A DNA stretch of 56,692 nucleotides from contig DXIH01000046.1 of NCBI GenBank assembly GCA_019112965.1, positions 1 to 56,692 on the forward strand. Reading direction: 5' to 3'. The notes under the pieces were generated by a model. It did not search any database and was not told the origin of the DNA. It saw only the letters and a program-made list of their open reading frames with translations. The position numbers and the translations under genes were made by a program. Below, piece after piece: positions 50,492 to 56,692 of this stretch (positions are counted from its first letter, which is position 1; each line of letters begins with the position of its first letter). The DNA is from Candidatus Sphingomonas excrementigallinarum (GTDB taxonomy: Bacteria; Pseudomonadota; Alphaproteobacteria; Sphingomonadales; Sphingomonadaceae).

Positions 50492-51562
50492 ATGATTTCC
50501 GCACGTTTCCCGTTGCGAACCACTCTCATTGCCGCCGTGCTGATCTTCGGGCAGTCTGAGGCCATGTCCGCCGACCTCGCCAAGCCGCTATCGTCGCCCA
50601 TCGTCATCGCGCACCGCGGGGCGAGCGGGCAGCGTCCCGAACACACGCTGGCCGCCTATGACCTGGCGATCCGCGAGGGCGCGGACGTGATCGAGCCCGA
50701 TCTGGTGCCGACAAAGGACGGCCACCTCGTCGCCCGGCACGAGAACGAGATTTCGGGGACGACCGACGTCGCTGCGCACCCCGAATTCGCCGATCGCAAG
50801 AGGACGAAGACGATCGACGGCCAGACCGAAACCGGCTGGTTCACCGAAGACTTCACCCTGGCCGAGCTGAAGACGCTTCGTGCCCGCGAGCGCCTGCCGC
50901 AGCTGCGCTCGACCGCCTATGACGGCCAGTTCCAGATCCCGACGCTGGAAGAGATCATCGCACTGGCCAAGCAACGGTCGAAGGAATTGGGGCGGACCAT
51001 CGCCATCTATCCCGAAACCAAGCACCCGACCTATTTCGCGTCGATCGGCATGGGGACCGATGCCCCGCTGGTCGCGGCGCTCGACAAGGCCGGGTGGAAG
51101 ACGGCGGATGCGCCGGTGTTCATCCAGTCGTTCGAGGTGAACAACCTCAAGCACATCAAAACGATGACCGGCATCCGCCTGATCCAGCTGGTCGCGGGCG
51201 AGGGTGGCCCCGCCGACGATGCCGCGCCCAGCTATGCCGCGATGATGACGCCGGAAGGATTGAGGCAGGTCGCGACCTATGCCTGGGGGATCGGGCCGGA
51301 CAAGGCGATGTTGTGGAAGGGCGATACGCCCACGACGCTGGTCGCGGATGCGCACGGCGCGGGCCTGCGTGTCCATCCCTGGACGTACCGGGCAGAAAAT
51401 GTCTTCGTGCGACCCGCCTTTCGTCGGGGCGAGGATCCCAAGGCGCATGGCGATGTCGCGGGGGAAATTCGCGCCGCGCTGGGCCAGGGCATCGACGGTT
51501 TCTTCACCGATTTCCCGCAAATCGGGGTAGACACGCGCAACGCCTATTTGCGCACCCGCTGA
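50492..51562 (+). CDS. glpQ: Periplasmic glycerophosphodiester phosphodiesterase
   Basis: 356 residues with a signal peptide (LRTTLIAAVLIFGQSEAMSA). It hydrolyses glycerophosphodiesters to glycerol-3-phosphate and alcohol. The GDPD TIM barrel shows VIAHRGASGQRPEHTLAAYD (catalytic His and Arg), EPDLVPTKDGHLVARHE (acidic metal ligands and second His), and IYPETKHPTYF. Late motifs are VHPWTYRAEN and GIDGFFTDFP. Length fits secreted GlpQ-type enzymes. Divergent from the molybdenum hydroxylase operon with no room for long promoters. Confidence 0.93.
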   Translation: MISARFPLRTTLIAAVLIFGQSEAMSADLAKPLSSPIVIAHRGASGQRPEHTLAAYDLAIREGADVIEPDLVPTKDGHLVARHENEISGTTDVAAHPEFADRKRTKTIDGQTETGWFTEDFTLAELKTLRARERLPQLRSTAYDGQFQIPTLEEIIALAKQRSKELGRTIAIYPETKHPTYFASIGMGTDAPLVAALDKAGWKTADAPVFIQSFEVNNLKHIKTMTGIRLIQLVAGEGGPADDAAPSYAAMMTPEGLRQVATYAWGIGPDKAMLWKGDTPTTLVADAHGAGLRVHPWTYRAENVFVRPAFRRGEDPKAHGDVAGEIRAALGQGIDGFFTDFPQIGVDTRNAYLRTR

Positions 51563-51576
51563 AAGACCCCGTAACC

Positions 51577-51885
51577 ATGCGTAGCCTCGTCCTGAAACTC
51601 GCCGTTCTGACCCTCCCGCTTGCCGCCGGAGGCTGCGTCAAGACGGTGGCCAGCGTGGTGAAGGCGCCGTTCCAGGCGGCGGGGCAGGTGGTCGACTGGA
51701 CGACGACCAGCCAGGACGAGGCGGATCGCAATTACGGCCGCAAGATGCGCAAGCAAGAGGCCAAGGAAGGCCGTGCTCGCCGCGACTATGAGAAGCAGTG
51801 CCGCAAGCACCCCGACCAATGCCGGCAGAACCCGCAGGGCCAGCCCAGCCAACAGGGCTATGACGGCTATCGCGCCGGCTACTGA
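51577..51885 (+). CDS. Small putative lipoprotein
   Basis: 102 residues. Signal segment SLVLKLAVLTLPLAAGGC, where AAGGC is an acceptable lipobox, so lipid attachment is likely. The mature chain is short, first hydrophobic (VASVVKAPFQAAGQVVDW) and then very charged and polar (RKMRKQEAKEGRARRDYEKQ), with two more Cys (QCRKHPDQC) and a Gln/Gly/Tyr-rich end. No known domain seen. It follows glpQ by 14 bases and is probably in the same transcript. Confidence 0.75.
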   Translation: MRSLVLKLAVLTLPLAAGGCVKTVASVVKAPFQAAGQVVDWTTTSQDEADRNYGRKMRKQEAKEGRARRDYEKQCRKHPDQCRQNPQGQPSQQGYDGYRAGY

Positions 51886-51906
51886 CCCCGGCTAGCGCCC
51901 CCCCGG

Positions 51907-52632
51907 CTATCGACCGCTGGCGGGCGGCGGCCATCCCGCGAGGATGGTCGCCACCGCCGCCAGCACCTGCGGCCGGTTCTGCACCCATAGATGGCTGGAG
52001 CGGACCTCGACCGCCGGGGTCGTGTCGTCGCGGCAGATCGTGCCTGCGACCAGCCCGTCGCTCCGGCTCCAGATCGCGGCGGAGGGGCAGGGCAGAGGAC
52101 CGGCGATCGCCGCCGAGCGGGCGATCACGGCCGGATCATCCACCCGCTCGCCGGTCAGCCGCTCGAACGCCCGCCAGACATTGGTCGCGCGCGGCGAGCC
52201 CGCATAGGGCGAGGCGATGGTGATGACCCCCGCAACGATATCGGGGCGGGCCTGCGCCACCATGCGCGCCATGATGCCGCCCAGGCTGATGCCGATCAGC
52301 GTCACCGGACCCTGGGATGCGCGTGCTTCGACGCGGGCGATCAGCCGCCCGGCATCCGGCCCGACGCTGCGGATACCCAGGTTGCGCCCCAGTCCCCAGT
52401 CGTGGGCGCGGTAGCCCTTGGCCGTCAGATATCGGCGCAGAAGGATTGTCGCACGGTCGGTATTGACCAGGCCGGGCAGCACCATGACCGTTCGTCCGTC
52501 TCCTTTCGGCGCGGCGGCGAGCACGTCGCGGTGCCGCCACCATGTCGCGCCCATCCAGAGCGCGCGCGGCAGCTCGGCGGCCCAGAGCGCTTTCGAGGGC
52601 GGCGGGATCACAGCCACCACGTCACCGTCCAT
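51907..52632 (-). CDS. Alpha/beta hydrolase (lipase/acyltransferase-like)
   Basis: 241 residues from ATG 52632; a GTG at 52650 would add 6 residues. The alpha/beta hydrolase fold shows VMVLPGLVNTDRATILLRRY, the nucleophile elbow GISLGGIMAR, TIASPYAGSPRA, an acidic candidate in SRSDGLV, and the likely catalytic His in SSHLWV. No signal peptide. Substrate unknown. It overlaps the upstream DUF2459 gene by 25 bases, indicating coupled translation. Confidence 0.82.
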   Translation of the reverse strand: MDGDVVAVIPPPSKALWAAELPRALWMGATWWRHRDVLAAAPKGDGRTVMVLPGLVNTDRATILLRRYLTAKGYRAHDWGLGRNLGIRSVGPDAGRLIARVEARASQGPVTLIGISLGGIMARMVAQARPDIVAGVITIASPYAGSPRATNVWRAFERLTGERVDDPAVIARSAAIAGPLPCPSAAIWSRSDGLVAGTICRDDTTPAVEVRSSHLWVQNRPQVLAAVATILAGWPPPASGR

Positions 52633-53303
52633 GGAAAGGGCGTCCACCACCCCATGCGCACTCCCGCCGCCGCCAGTGCATCGCCGGTCCAGCTGTTGCA
52701 GGTGTGCGTGGCGCTATACCGTCCATTCGCTTCGTAGAAGGCGTCATACACGTCATAGCCCGGATCATGCCGCCCGCCCCGCCGCCAGCTCGCCTGGATG
52801 AACGCGACGAGCTTGCGATAGGCCTGCGGCGACAGGCGGATCATGCGGATATCGCCGCCATTGGCGCGGGGTAGCGGCAGATGGTCGACATGGATCAGCG
52901 TCCGGTCGCTGCCCAGCGCGGCGTGCAGGATCGTGCCCGGCTTCACGTCGCGCCAGTGCGGCGTTTCGCGAAAGAAGCCCGCCTCGCCCCAGCCGATGGC
53001 GAGGAAGGGAAAGCCCGCATAGCGCGGATCGCGCAGGTCCTGCCCCGGCGCCCAGTCGCGCCAGTCCACCCCCGCCGCCTGTTTGGGCACGATGATCGCG
53101 GTGTGGACCGCGCTCGACTCGACGAAGAGGGTAACGGCATCCGCACCCGCGGCCGGTGCGGGTATGGTCGTCCGGGGAATCGCACCCAGCGCCAGCCCCA
53201 GGCCGAAATAGCCGAACAGGATCAGGCCGATCGCGACCGCAGCCCCCCTTGCAACGTGCCCCAGCCGTCGCCACGATATGGTTTCATTTGTCACCATCAT
53301 CAT
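52608..53303 (-). CDS. DUF2459 (TIGR02117-type) membrane-anchored protein
   Basis: 231 residues from ATG 53303, which has GGAG 6 bases upstream. One N-terminal TM (GAAVAIGLILFGYFGLGLAL). The periplasmic domain has VESSAVHTAIIVP, FLAIGWGEAGFFRETPHW, a conserved TCNSWTGDALAAAG and a final Trp-rich WWTPFPWTVTWW. The family is of unknown function; the Cys and His pattern suggests a cysteine-peptidase-like fold, which is inference only. Its start is only 14 bases from the divergent phhA start. Confidence 0.85.
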   Translation of the reverse strand: MMMVTNETISWRRLGHVARGAAVAIGLILFGYFGLGLALGAIPRTTIPAPAAGADAVTLFVESSAVHTAIIVPKQAAGVDWRDWAPGQDLRDPRYAGFPFLAIGWGEAGFFRETPHWRDVKPGTILHAALGSDRTLIHVDHLPLPRANGGDIRMIRLSPQAYRKLVAFIQASWRRGGRHDPGYDVYDAFYEANGRYSATHTCNSWTGDALAAAGVRMGWWTPFPWTVTWWL

Positions 53304-53317
53304 GATAGGCTCCGCGA

Positions 53318-54187
53318 ATGGCACAGGATACCCATGTTCTCGCCGCCCCGCCCGAAGGCGCCGGAGCCGACTGGACCATCCCGCAGGGGTGGGAGCATTA
53401 CACGGCGGAAGAGCACGCAACCTGGGATACGCTGTTCGCCCGCCAGTCCAAGCTGCTGCCCGGTCGCGCGTCGGAGGCGTATCTGCGTGGGCTGGACGTG
53501 CTCAAGCTGTCGCGACCGGGTATTCCCGATTTCGAGGAACTGTCCGAGCGGCTGATGAAGCTGACCGGCTGGCAGGTGGTGGCGGTGCCGGGACTGGTGC
53601 CCGACGACGTGTTCTTCGACCACATGGCCAATCGCCGCTTCGTCGCAGGCAATTTCATCCGGCGGCCCGACCAGCTGGATTATCTTCAGGAACCGGACGT
53701 GTTCCACGACGTGTTCGGCCATGTGCCGATGCTCGCCGATCCGGTCTTCGCCGACTATCTCGCCGCCTATGGACGCGGCGGGCAGCGGGCGCTGGGCATG
53801 GATGCGCTGAAATATCTCGGGCGGCTCTACTGGTACACGGTCGAGTTCGGGCTGGTGCGCGAAGGCGGCGACCTGCGCATCTACGGCGCGGGGATCGTGT
53901 CGAGCTATTCGGAAAGCCGTTTCGCGCTGGAGGACCCGAGCCCCAACCGGATCGGCTTCGACCTCGCCCGAGTGATGCGGACGGAATATCGGATCGACGA
54001 TTTCCAGCAGAATTACTTCGTGATCCCGAGCTACGAGGCGTTGCTCAAGACCACGCTGGAGACGGACTTCGCGCCGCTTTACGAGGGGGTCAAGGCGTTG
54101 CCGGATATTCCCGTAGCGAAGATCGTGGAAGGGGATGACGTGCTGACGCGGGGCACGCAGGAATATGCGCAGGGGAAACGGGGATAG
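53318..54187 (+). CDS. phhA: Phenylalanine-4-hydroxylase
   Basis: 289 residues, the usual bacterial single-domain length. It converts phenylalanine to tyrosine with tetrahydropterin and O2 at a mononuclear iron. Iron ligands: His130 and His135 (EPDVFHDVFGHVPML) and Glu176 (YWYTVEFGL). Also visible are the pterin-site GNFIRRPDQLDYL and IYGAGIVSSYSES. No pterin recycling gene (phhB) is adjacent. Promoter elements must lie inside the divergent DUF2459 gene. Confidence 0.95.
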   Translation: MAQDTHVLAAPPEGAGADWTIPQGWEHYTAEEHATWDTLFARQSKLLPGRASEAYLRGLDVLKLSRPGIPDFEELSERLMKLTGWQVVAVPGLVPDDVFFDHMANRRFVAGNFIRRPDQLDYLQEPDVFHDVFGHVPMLADPVFADYLAAYGRGGQRALGMDALKYLGRLYWYTVEFGLVREGGDLRIYGAGIVSSYSESRFALEDPSPNRIGFDLARVMRTEYRIDDFQQNYFVIPSYEALLKTTLETDFAPLYEGVKALPDIPVAKIVEGDDVLTRGTQEYAQGKRG

Positions 54188-54197
54188 GGTTTCCCTT

Positions 54198-54271
54198 GGG
54201 CTTCGACTTCGCTCAGCCTGAACGGCGTTCGGGGACAAAGCTCCGTTCAGCCTGAGCGAAGTCGAAGGCCA
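54198..54271. repeat. Inverted pair of short GAGCGAAGTCGAAG repeats after phhA
   Basis: GGGCTTCGACTTCGCTCAGC then CTGAACGG (to 54224), and CCGTTCAGCCTGAGCGAAGT then CGAAGGCCA (54243-54271), arms separated by 18 bases. They can fold into a long stem and would suit a terminator or mRNA stabiliser after phhA. Confidence 0.8.
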
Positions 54272-54334
54272 CGCCTCAACCTCGCCCCGAACCCTCGAAC
54301 CGGAACCTTATCCCGCACCCCCGGTTCGCCCATC

Positions 54335-54910
54335 ATGCATGACGAACCCAACAGAGCGGTGAAATACACGCTGCTCGCCCAGCCCCATGTCCAGCTTTAC
54401 GGCACGGTGGACGAGGTGATGTATGCCGGCTTCAAGGACCAGCTTGCCGCAGCCCCGACCGAGGGGCCGCTTGTCGTGTCGATCACCACTTTGGGCGGCG
54501 ACCCGGAAATGGCGCGGGCCATGGGCGACTCGATCCGTCTGCTGCGCGACTATACCGGGCGGGAGACGCTGTTCCTGGGCAAGGTCGCGGTCTATTCGGC
54601 GGGGGCGACCTTCATGTCGGCCTTTCCGGTCGAGACGCGCTTCCTGACGCGTGGCACCCGCCTGATGCTGCATGAGCGGCAGATGTCGGGTTCGATCGAC
54701 CTGACCGGCCCGCTGACCAGCCTGCCCGCGATCCTGAAGGCCAAGCTGCACGAGATCGAGCAGTCGGTCCTGATCCAGGAGGAGGGCTTCCGCGCCATCG
54801 TCAACGGTTCGCAGGTATCGTTCGAGACCTTGCGCGAAAAGGCGACGAGCAACTGGTATATCGACGCCGAGGAAGCGCGCGACCTGGGTCTGGTCCTTGA
54901 TGTGATCTGA
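54335..54910 (+). CDS. ClpP-like serine peptidase homologue
   Basis: 191 residues with a ClpP/crotonase-type fold. PLVVSITTLGGDPEMARAM resembles the ClpP oxyanion-region helix. The candidate nucleophile is Ser in VAVYSAGATFM, and the His is in RLMLHERQMSG. At the position of the third catalytic residue (Asp of ERDRFLSA in E. coli ClpP) the sequence reads TSNWYIDAEEA, with Asn. The end, AEEARDLGLVLDVI, fits the family. No signal peptide. Could be a divergent peptidase or a pseudoenzyme. Confidence 0.75.
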   Translation: MHDEPNRAVKYTLLAQPHVQLYGTVDEVMYAGFKDQLAAAPTEGPLVVSITTLGGDPEMARAMGDSIRLLRDYTGRETLFLGKVAVYSAGATFMSAFPVETRFLTRGTRLMLHERQMSGSIDLTGPLTSLPAILKAKLHEIEQSVLIQEEGFRAIVNGSQVSFETLREKATSNWYIDAEEARDLGLVLDVI

Positions 54911-55020
54911 GCCAGCGCCTAAATCGCGCGAAGACATTTGCGACAACCGGCCCTGTCATGTATCGGCTCTGCTAATCCTTTGCCGGTCCCGGGACCGGCC
55001 CATCCAGCGGGTTTGTGACC

Positions 55021-55800
55021 ATGGCCGAATTTGCCCTGCCGAAGAACAGCGTCATCAAGAAGGGCGAAACGCATCAGGCGACCAGCGGCGGCCGCCTGAA
55101 AAAGTTCAAGGTCTATCGCTACGACCCCGATTCGGGTCAGAATCCGCGCTACGACACGTTCGAGGTCGATCTGGACGAATGCGGCCCGATGGTGCTCGAT
55201 GCGCTCATCAAGATGAAGGCCGAGCAGGACAGCTCGCTGACCTTCCGTCGCTCGTGCCGCGAGGGTATTTGCGGATCGTGTGCGATGAACATCGACGGCC
55301 GCAACGGCCTGGCCTGCACCACCGCGATCGAGGATGTGAAGGGCACCGTCCAGATTACCCCGCTGCCGCACATGGACGTGGTCAAGGACCTGGTCCCCGA
55401 CTTCACGCACTTCTATGCGCAGTATGCCTCGATCAAGCCGTGGCTGCAGACCGTGTCGCCCGCCCCCTCGGGCAAGGAGCGGCTCCAGTCGCCGGACGAC
55501 CGCGCCAAGCTCGATGGCCTGTACGAGTGCATCCTGTGCGCCTGCTGCTCGACCTCGTGCCCCAGCTATTGGTGGAACAGTGACAAGTTCCTGGGGCCAG
55601 CGATCCTGCTTCAGGCGTACCGCTGGCTGGCCGACAGCCGCGACGAGATGACCGGCGAGCGTCTCGACGAGCTGGAGGATCCCTTCCGCCTGTACCGTTG
55701 CCACACGATCATGAACTGCGCGAATGTCTGCCCCAAGGGTCTGAACCCCGCCAAGGCGATCGCGGAAATCAAGAAGATGGAAGCCGAGCGGGTCATCTGA
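55021..55800 (+). CDS. sdhB: Succinate dehydrogenase iron-sulfur subunit
   Basis: 259 residues from ATG 55021. All three clusters can be read: [2Fe-2S] in [20 protein letters not shown] with the following Cys, [4Fe-4S] in [12 protein letters not shown], and [3Fe-4S] in [17 protein letters not shown]. Part of complex II, passing electrons from FAD to ubiquinone on the inner membrane. sdhC, sdhD and sdhA are not directly upstream in this window; a ClpP-like gene is. A strong terminator and repeats follow, then zapE. Confidence 0.97.
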   Translation: MAEFALPKNSVIKKGETHQATSGGRLKKFKVYRYDPDSGQNPRYDTFEVDLDECGPMVLDALIKMKAEQDSSLTFRRSCREGICGSCAMNIDGRNGLACTTAIEDVKGTVQITPLPHMDVVKDLVPDFTHFYAQYASIKPWLQTVSPAPSGKERLQSPDDRAKLDGLYECILCACCSTSCPSYWWNSDKFLGPAILLQAYRWLADSRDEMTGERLDELEDPFRLYRCHTIMNCANVCPKGLNPAKAIAEIKKMEAERVI

Positions 55801-55805
55801 TCCCT

Positions 55806-55892
55806 CCGTCATTGCGAGGAGCGTAGCGACGCGGCAATCCAGTGCCGGATCGCACGACGCTCTGGATTGCTTCGCTTCGCTCGCAATGACGG
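55806..55892. repeat. CCGTCATTGCGA inverted repeat after sdhB
   Basis: The left arm starts CCGTCATTGCGAGGAGCG and contains GGCAATCCAG. The right arm has CTGGATTGC and ends TCGCTCGCAATGACGG. The arms pair over about 35 bases. This CATTGCGAGGAGCG core is a repeat type seen in many bacterial genomes. Confidence 0.8.
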
Positions 55893-55903
55893 CGGAGGTG
55901 TAG

Positions 55904-55931
55904 AAGGGGGTCGGAAACGGCCCCCTTTTTT
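55904..55931 (+). terminator. Intrinsic terminator after sdhB
   Basis: AAGGGGGTC-GGAAAC-GGCCCCCTT followed by a T-run (TTTTTT in total). A compact GC stem with a good U-tract, about 100 bp after the sdhB stop. Confidence 0.88.
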
Positions 55932-55957
55932 CCATTCTATCTGGTTCGCCAACCATC

Positions 55958-56106
55958 CTCACCCTTCCGGCGCTAACGCGCCTCCCTCCCTCTCCCGATG
56001 GCAGAGGGAAGGGGCCCGCCCGCGTTAGCGGGTGGGAAGGCACGTCGGACAGGCCGTTCTTGCGGTCGCGCACGGCCCGCCCGCGTTAGCGGGTGGGAAG
56101 GGTGAG
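55958..56106. repeat. Palindromic repeat with a 27 bp internal direct repeat
   Basis: The ends CTCACCCTTCC (55958-55968) and GGAAGGGTGAG (56096-56106) are inverted. Inside, GCCCGCCCGCGTTAGCGGGT then GGGAAGG occurs twice (56014-56040 and 56075-56101), start points 61 bp apart. Only two units, so this is not a CRISPR. Confidence 0.75.
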
Positions 56107-56152
56107 GGTAGGGGTTGACGCGCGGCAGGCCAGGGCAGACATCGCCCCCAAC

Positions 56153-56692
56153 ATGCCCGACATCCTCAACGCCTATCGCCGCCTGATCGAAGCCGACGAA
56201 CTCCGCCCCGATCCCGAACAGGCCGCCGCCGCCGCCCGGCTCGAGCAACTCGCAACCGAACTGGAAACCCCGCGCAAGACCGGGCTTTTCGCCCGGCTGA
56301 CCGGGAAGGGCGCGCCCGCCCCCAAGGGCGTCTATCTCTGGGGCGATGTCGGGCGCGGCAAGTCGATGCTGATGGACCTGTTTTTCGATCACGTCGCGGT
56401 CGAGGCCAAGCGCCGCGTCCACTTCGCCGAGTTCATGCTGGAGGTCCACGCCCGCATCGCCACCGAGCGCGCCAAGCAGGCGGGCGACCCGATCGCCCCG
56501 GTCGCCGCCGCGCTGGCGGAAGAAGTTCGGCTGCTGGCGTTCGATGAGATGATGGTGACCAACAGCCCCGATGCGATGATCCTGTCGCGACTGTTCTCCG
56601 CGCTGATCGAGGCGGGGGTGACGATCGTCACCACCTCCAACCGGCCCCCCAAGGACCTCTACAAGAACGGGCTCAACCGCGAGCATTTCCTG
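56153..56692 (+). CDS. zapE: ZapE/AFG1-family ATPase (3' end outside window)
   Basis: The first 180 codons are present, open to the last base of the window. MPDILNAYRRLIEADELRPD at the start matches AFG1-type proteins. Walker A is in YLWGDVGRGKSMLMD, and Walker B is in LLAFDEMMVTNSPDAMI, where most relatives read DEFQVTD. SNRPPKDLYKNGLNREHFL is a family signature. ZapE is linked to cell division and to turnover of membrane and mitochondrial-type respiratory proteins. It commonly lies next to TCA-cycle genes in alphaproteobacteria, which fits the sdhB neighbour. Confidence 0.93.
   Translation, partial: MPDILNAYRRLIEADELRPDPEQAAAAARLEQLATELETPRKTGLFARLTGKGAPAPKGVYLWGDVGRGKSMLMDLFFDHVAVEAKRRVHFAEFMLEVHARIATERAKQAGDPIAPVAAALAEEVRLLAFDEMMVTNSPDAMILSRLFSALIEAGVTIVTTSNRPPKDLYKNGLNREHFL

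Larger units (their letters stand above)
55801..56152. repeat. Intergenic region with terminator and two repeat types before zapE
   Basis: No gene. It holds an inverted repeat (55806-55892), an intrinsic terminator (55904-55931) and a second palindromic repeat with an internal direct repeat (55958-56106). The zapE start follows at 56153. Confidence 0.8.

Noticed and set aside
54302..54326. EcfG-like promoter before the ClpP-like gene
   Set aside because: GGAAC-N16-GGTT has a mismatch at the first -10 base, and it would start transcription essentially at the ATG. A similar weak match before the aldo/keto reductase (near 20490-20516) was dropped for the same reason.
56014..56101. CRISPR-like array
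   Set aside because: Only two repeat units, both embedded in a GC-rich palindrome, with no further spacers and no cas genes in the window.

Overview
The window is GC-rich chromosomal DNA from an alphaproteobacterium, most likely a sphingomonad (Sphingomonas or a close relative). This is inferred from protein style and synteny, not from a database search. Supporting signs are a SciP/DUF1153 cell-cycle regulator, the order proA-nadD-rsfS-rlmH-envC-ctpA, GGAAC-N16-CGT promoters of the alphaproteobacterial EcfG type, and abundant GC-rich palindromic intergenic repeats. Nearly all of it is housekeeping or envelope gene content. I see no prophage, CRISPR array, rRNA, tRNA or intact transposase.

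Layout. 1-7.2 kb: end of an EAL phosphodiesterase gene, thrS, infC (apparently starting at AUA, ended by a strong terminator), a 0.7 kb repeat-filled gap, and glnD on the minus strand. 7.2-15.4 kb: proA-nadD-rsfS-rlmH-envC, two accessory genes (VOC, DUF1801), then ctpA-dsbB-coq7 and a small secreted protein. 15.8-17.5 kb: a leucine-dehydrogenase-type enzyme divergent from an Lrp/AsnC regulator. 17.7-22.3 kb: a GT-C-like membrane protein overlapping a DedA gene tail to tail, a secreted protein, an aldo/keto reductase and a hypothetical protein. 22.3-25.7 kb: a probable DNA-repair locus with a DUF4130-UdgX fusion, a hemerythrin protein, and the radical SAM protein known as a genomic partner of such UDG proteins. 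25.7-30.4 kb: DUF4163, VOC, UVR-motif protein, mnmA, sciP, glsB and a SIMPL protein. 30.5-45.2 kb: three envelope transport units, namely an RND adaptor/pump pair, an MCE (Mla-like) lipid transporter (STAS-permease fusion, ATPase, MlaD, lipoprotein), and a NodT/MacA/ATPase/permease export system, with DUF445 between the first two. 45.1-50.4 kb: a minus-strand molybdenum hydroxylase operon (Pao-type subunits plus XdhC and MocA). 50.5-56.7 kb: a glycerophosphodiesterase, a small lipoprotein, an alpha/beta hydrolase, DUF2459, phhA, a ClpP-like protein, sdhB, and the start of zapE.

Two things stand out. One is the UdgX/radical-SAM repair locus: the glycosylase keeps the KRRIH loop whose histidine cross-links to DNA in characterised UdgX, and the radical SAM protein carries a helix-hairpin-helix and a C-terminal QLELF that looks like a sliding-clamp-binding peptide. 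The other is a family of four repeats, each exactly 161 bp between TA ends, with terminal inverted repeats and the same orientation. They look like IS630/mariner-type MITEs, and one supplies the stop codon of the Lrp gene.

Several intergenic regions carry regulatory-looking sites: EcfG-type promoters before glsB, the hemerythrin gene, the DUF4163 gene and possibly the NodT operon; palindromes at the lrp start codon and before the RND operon; and good terminators after infC, glsB and sdhB. All family assignments are from reading translated sequence and motif recall; no searches were run.
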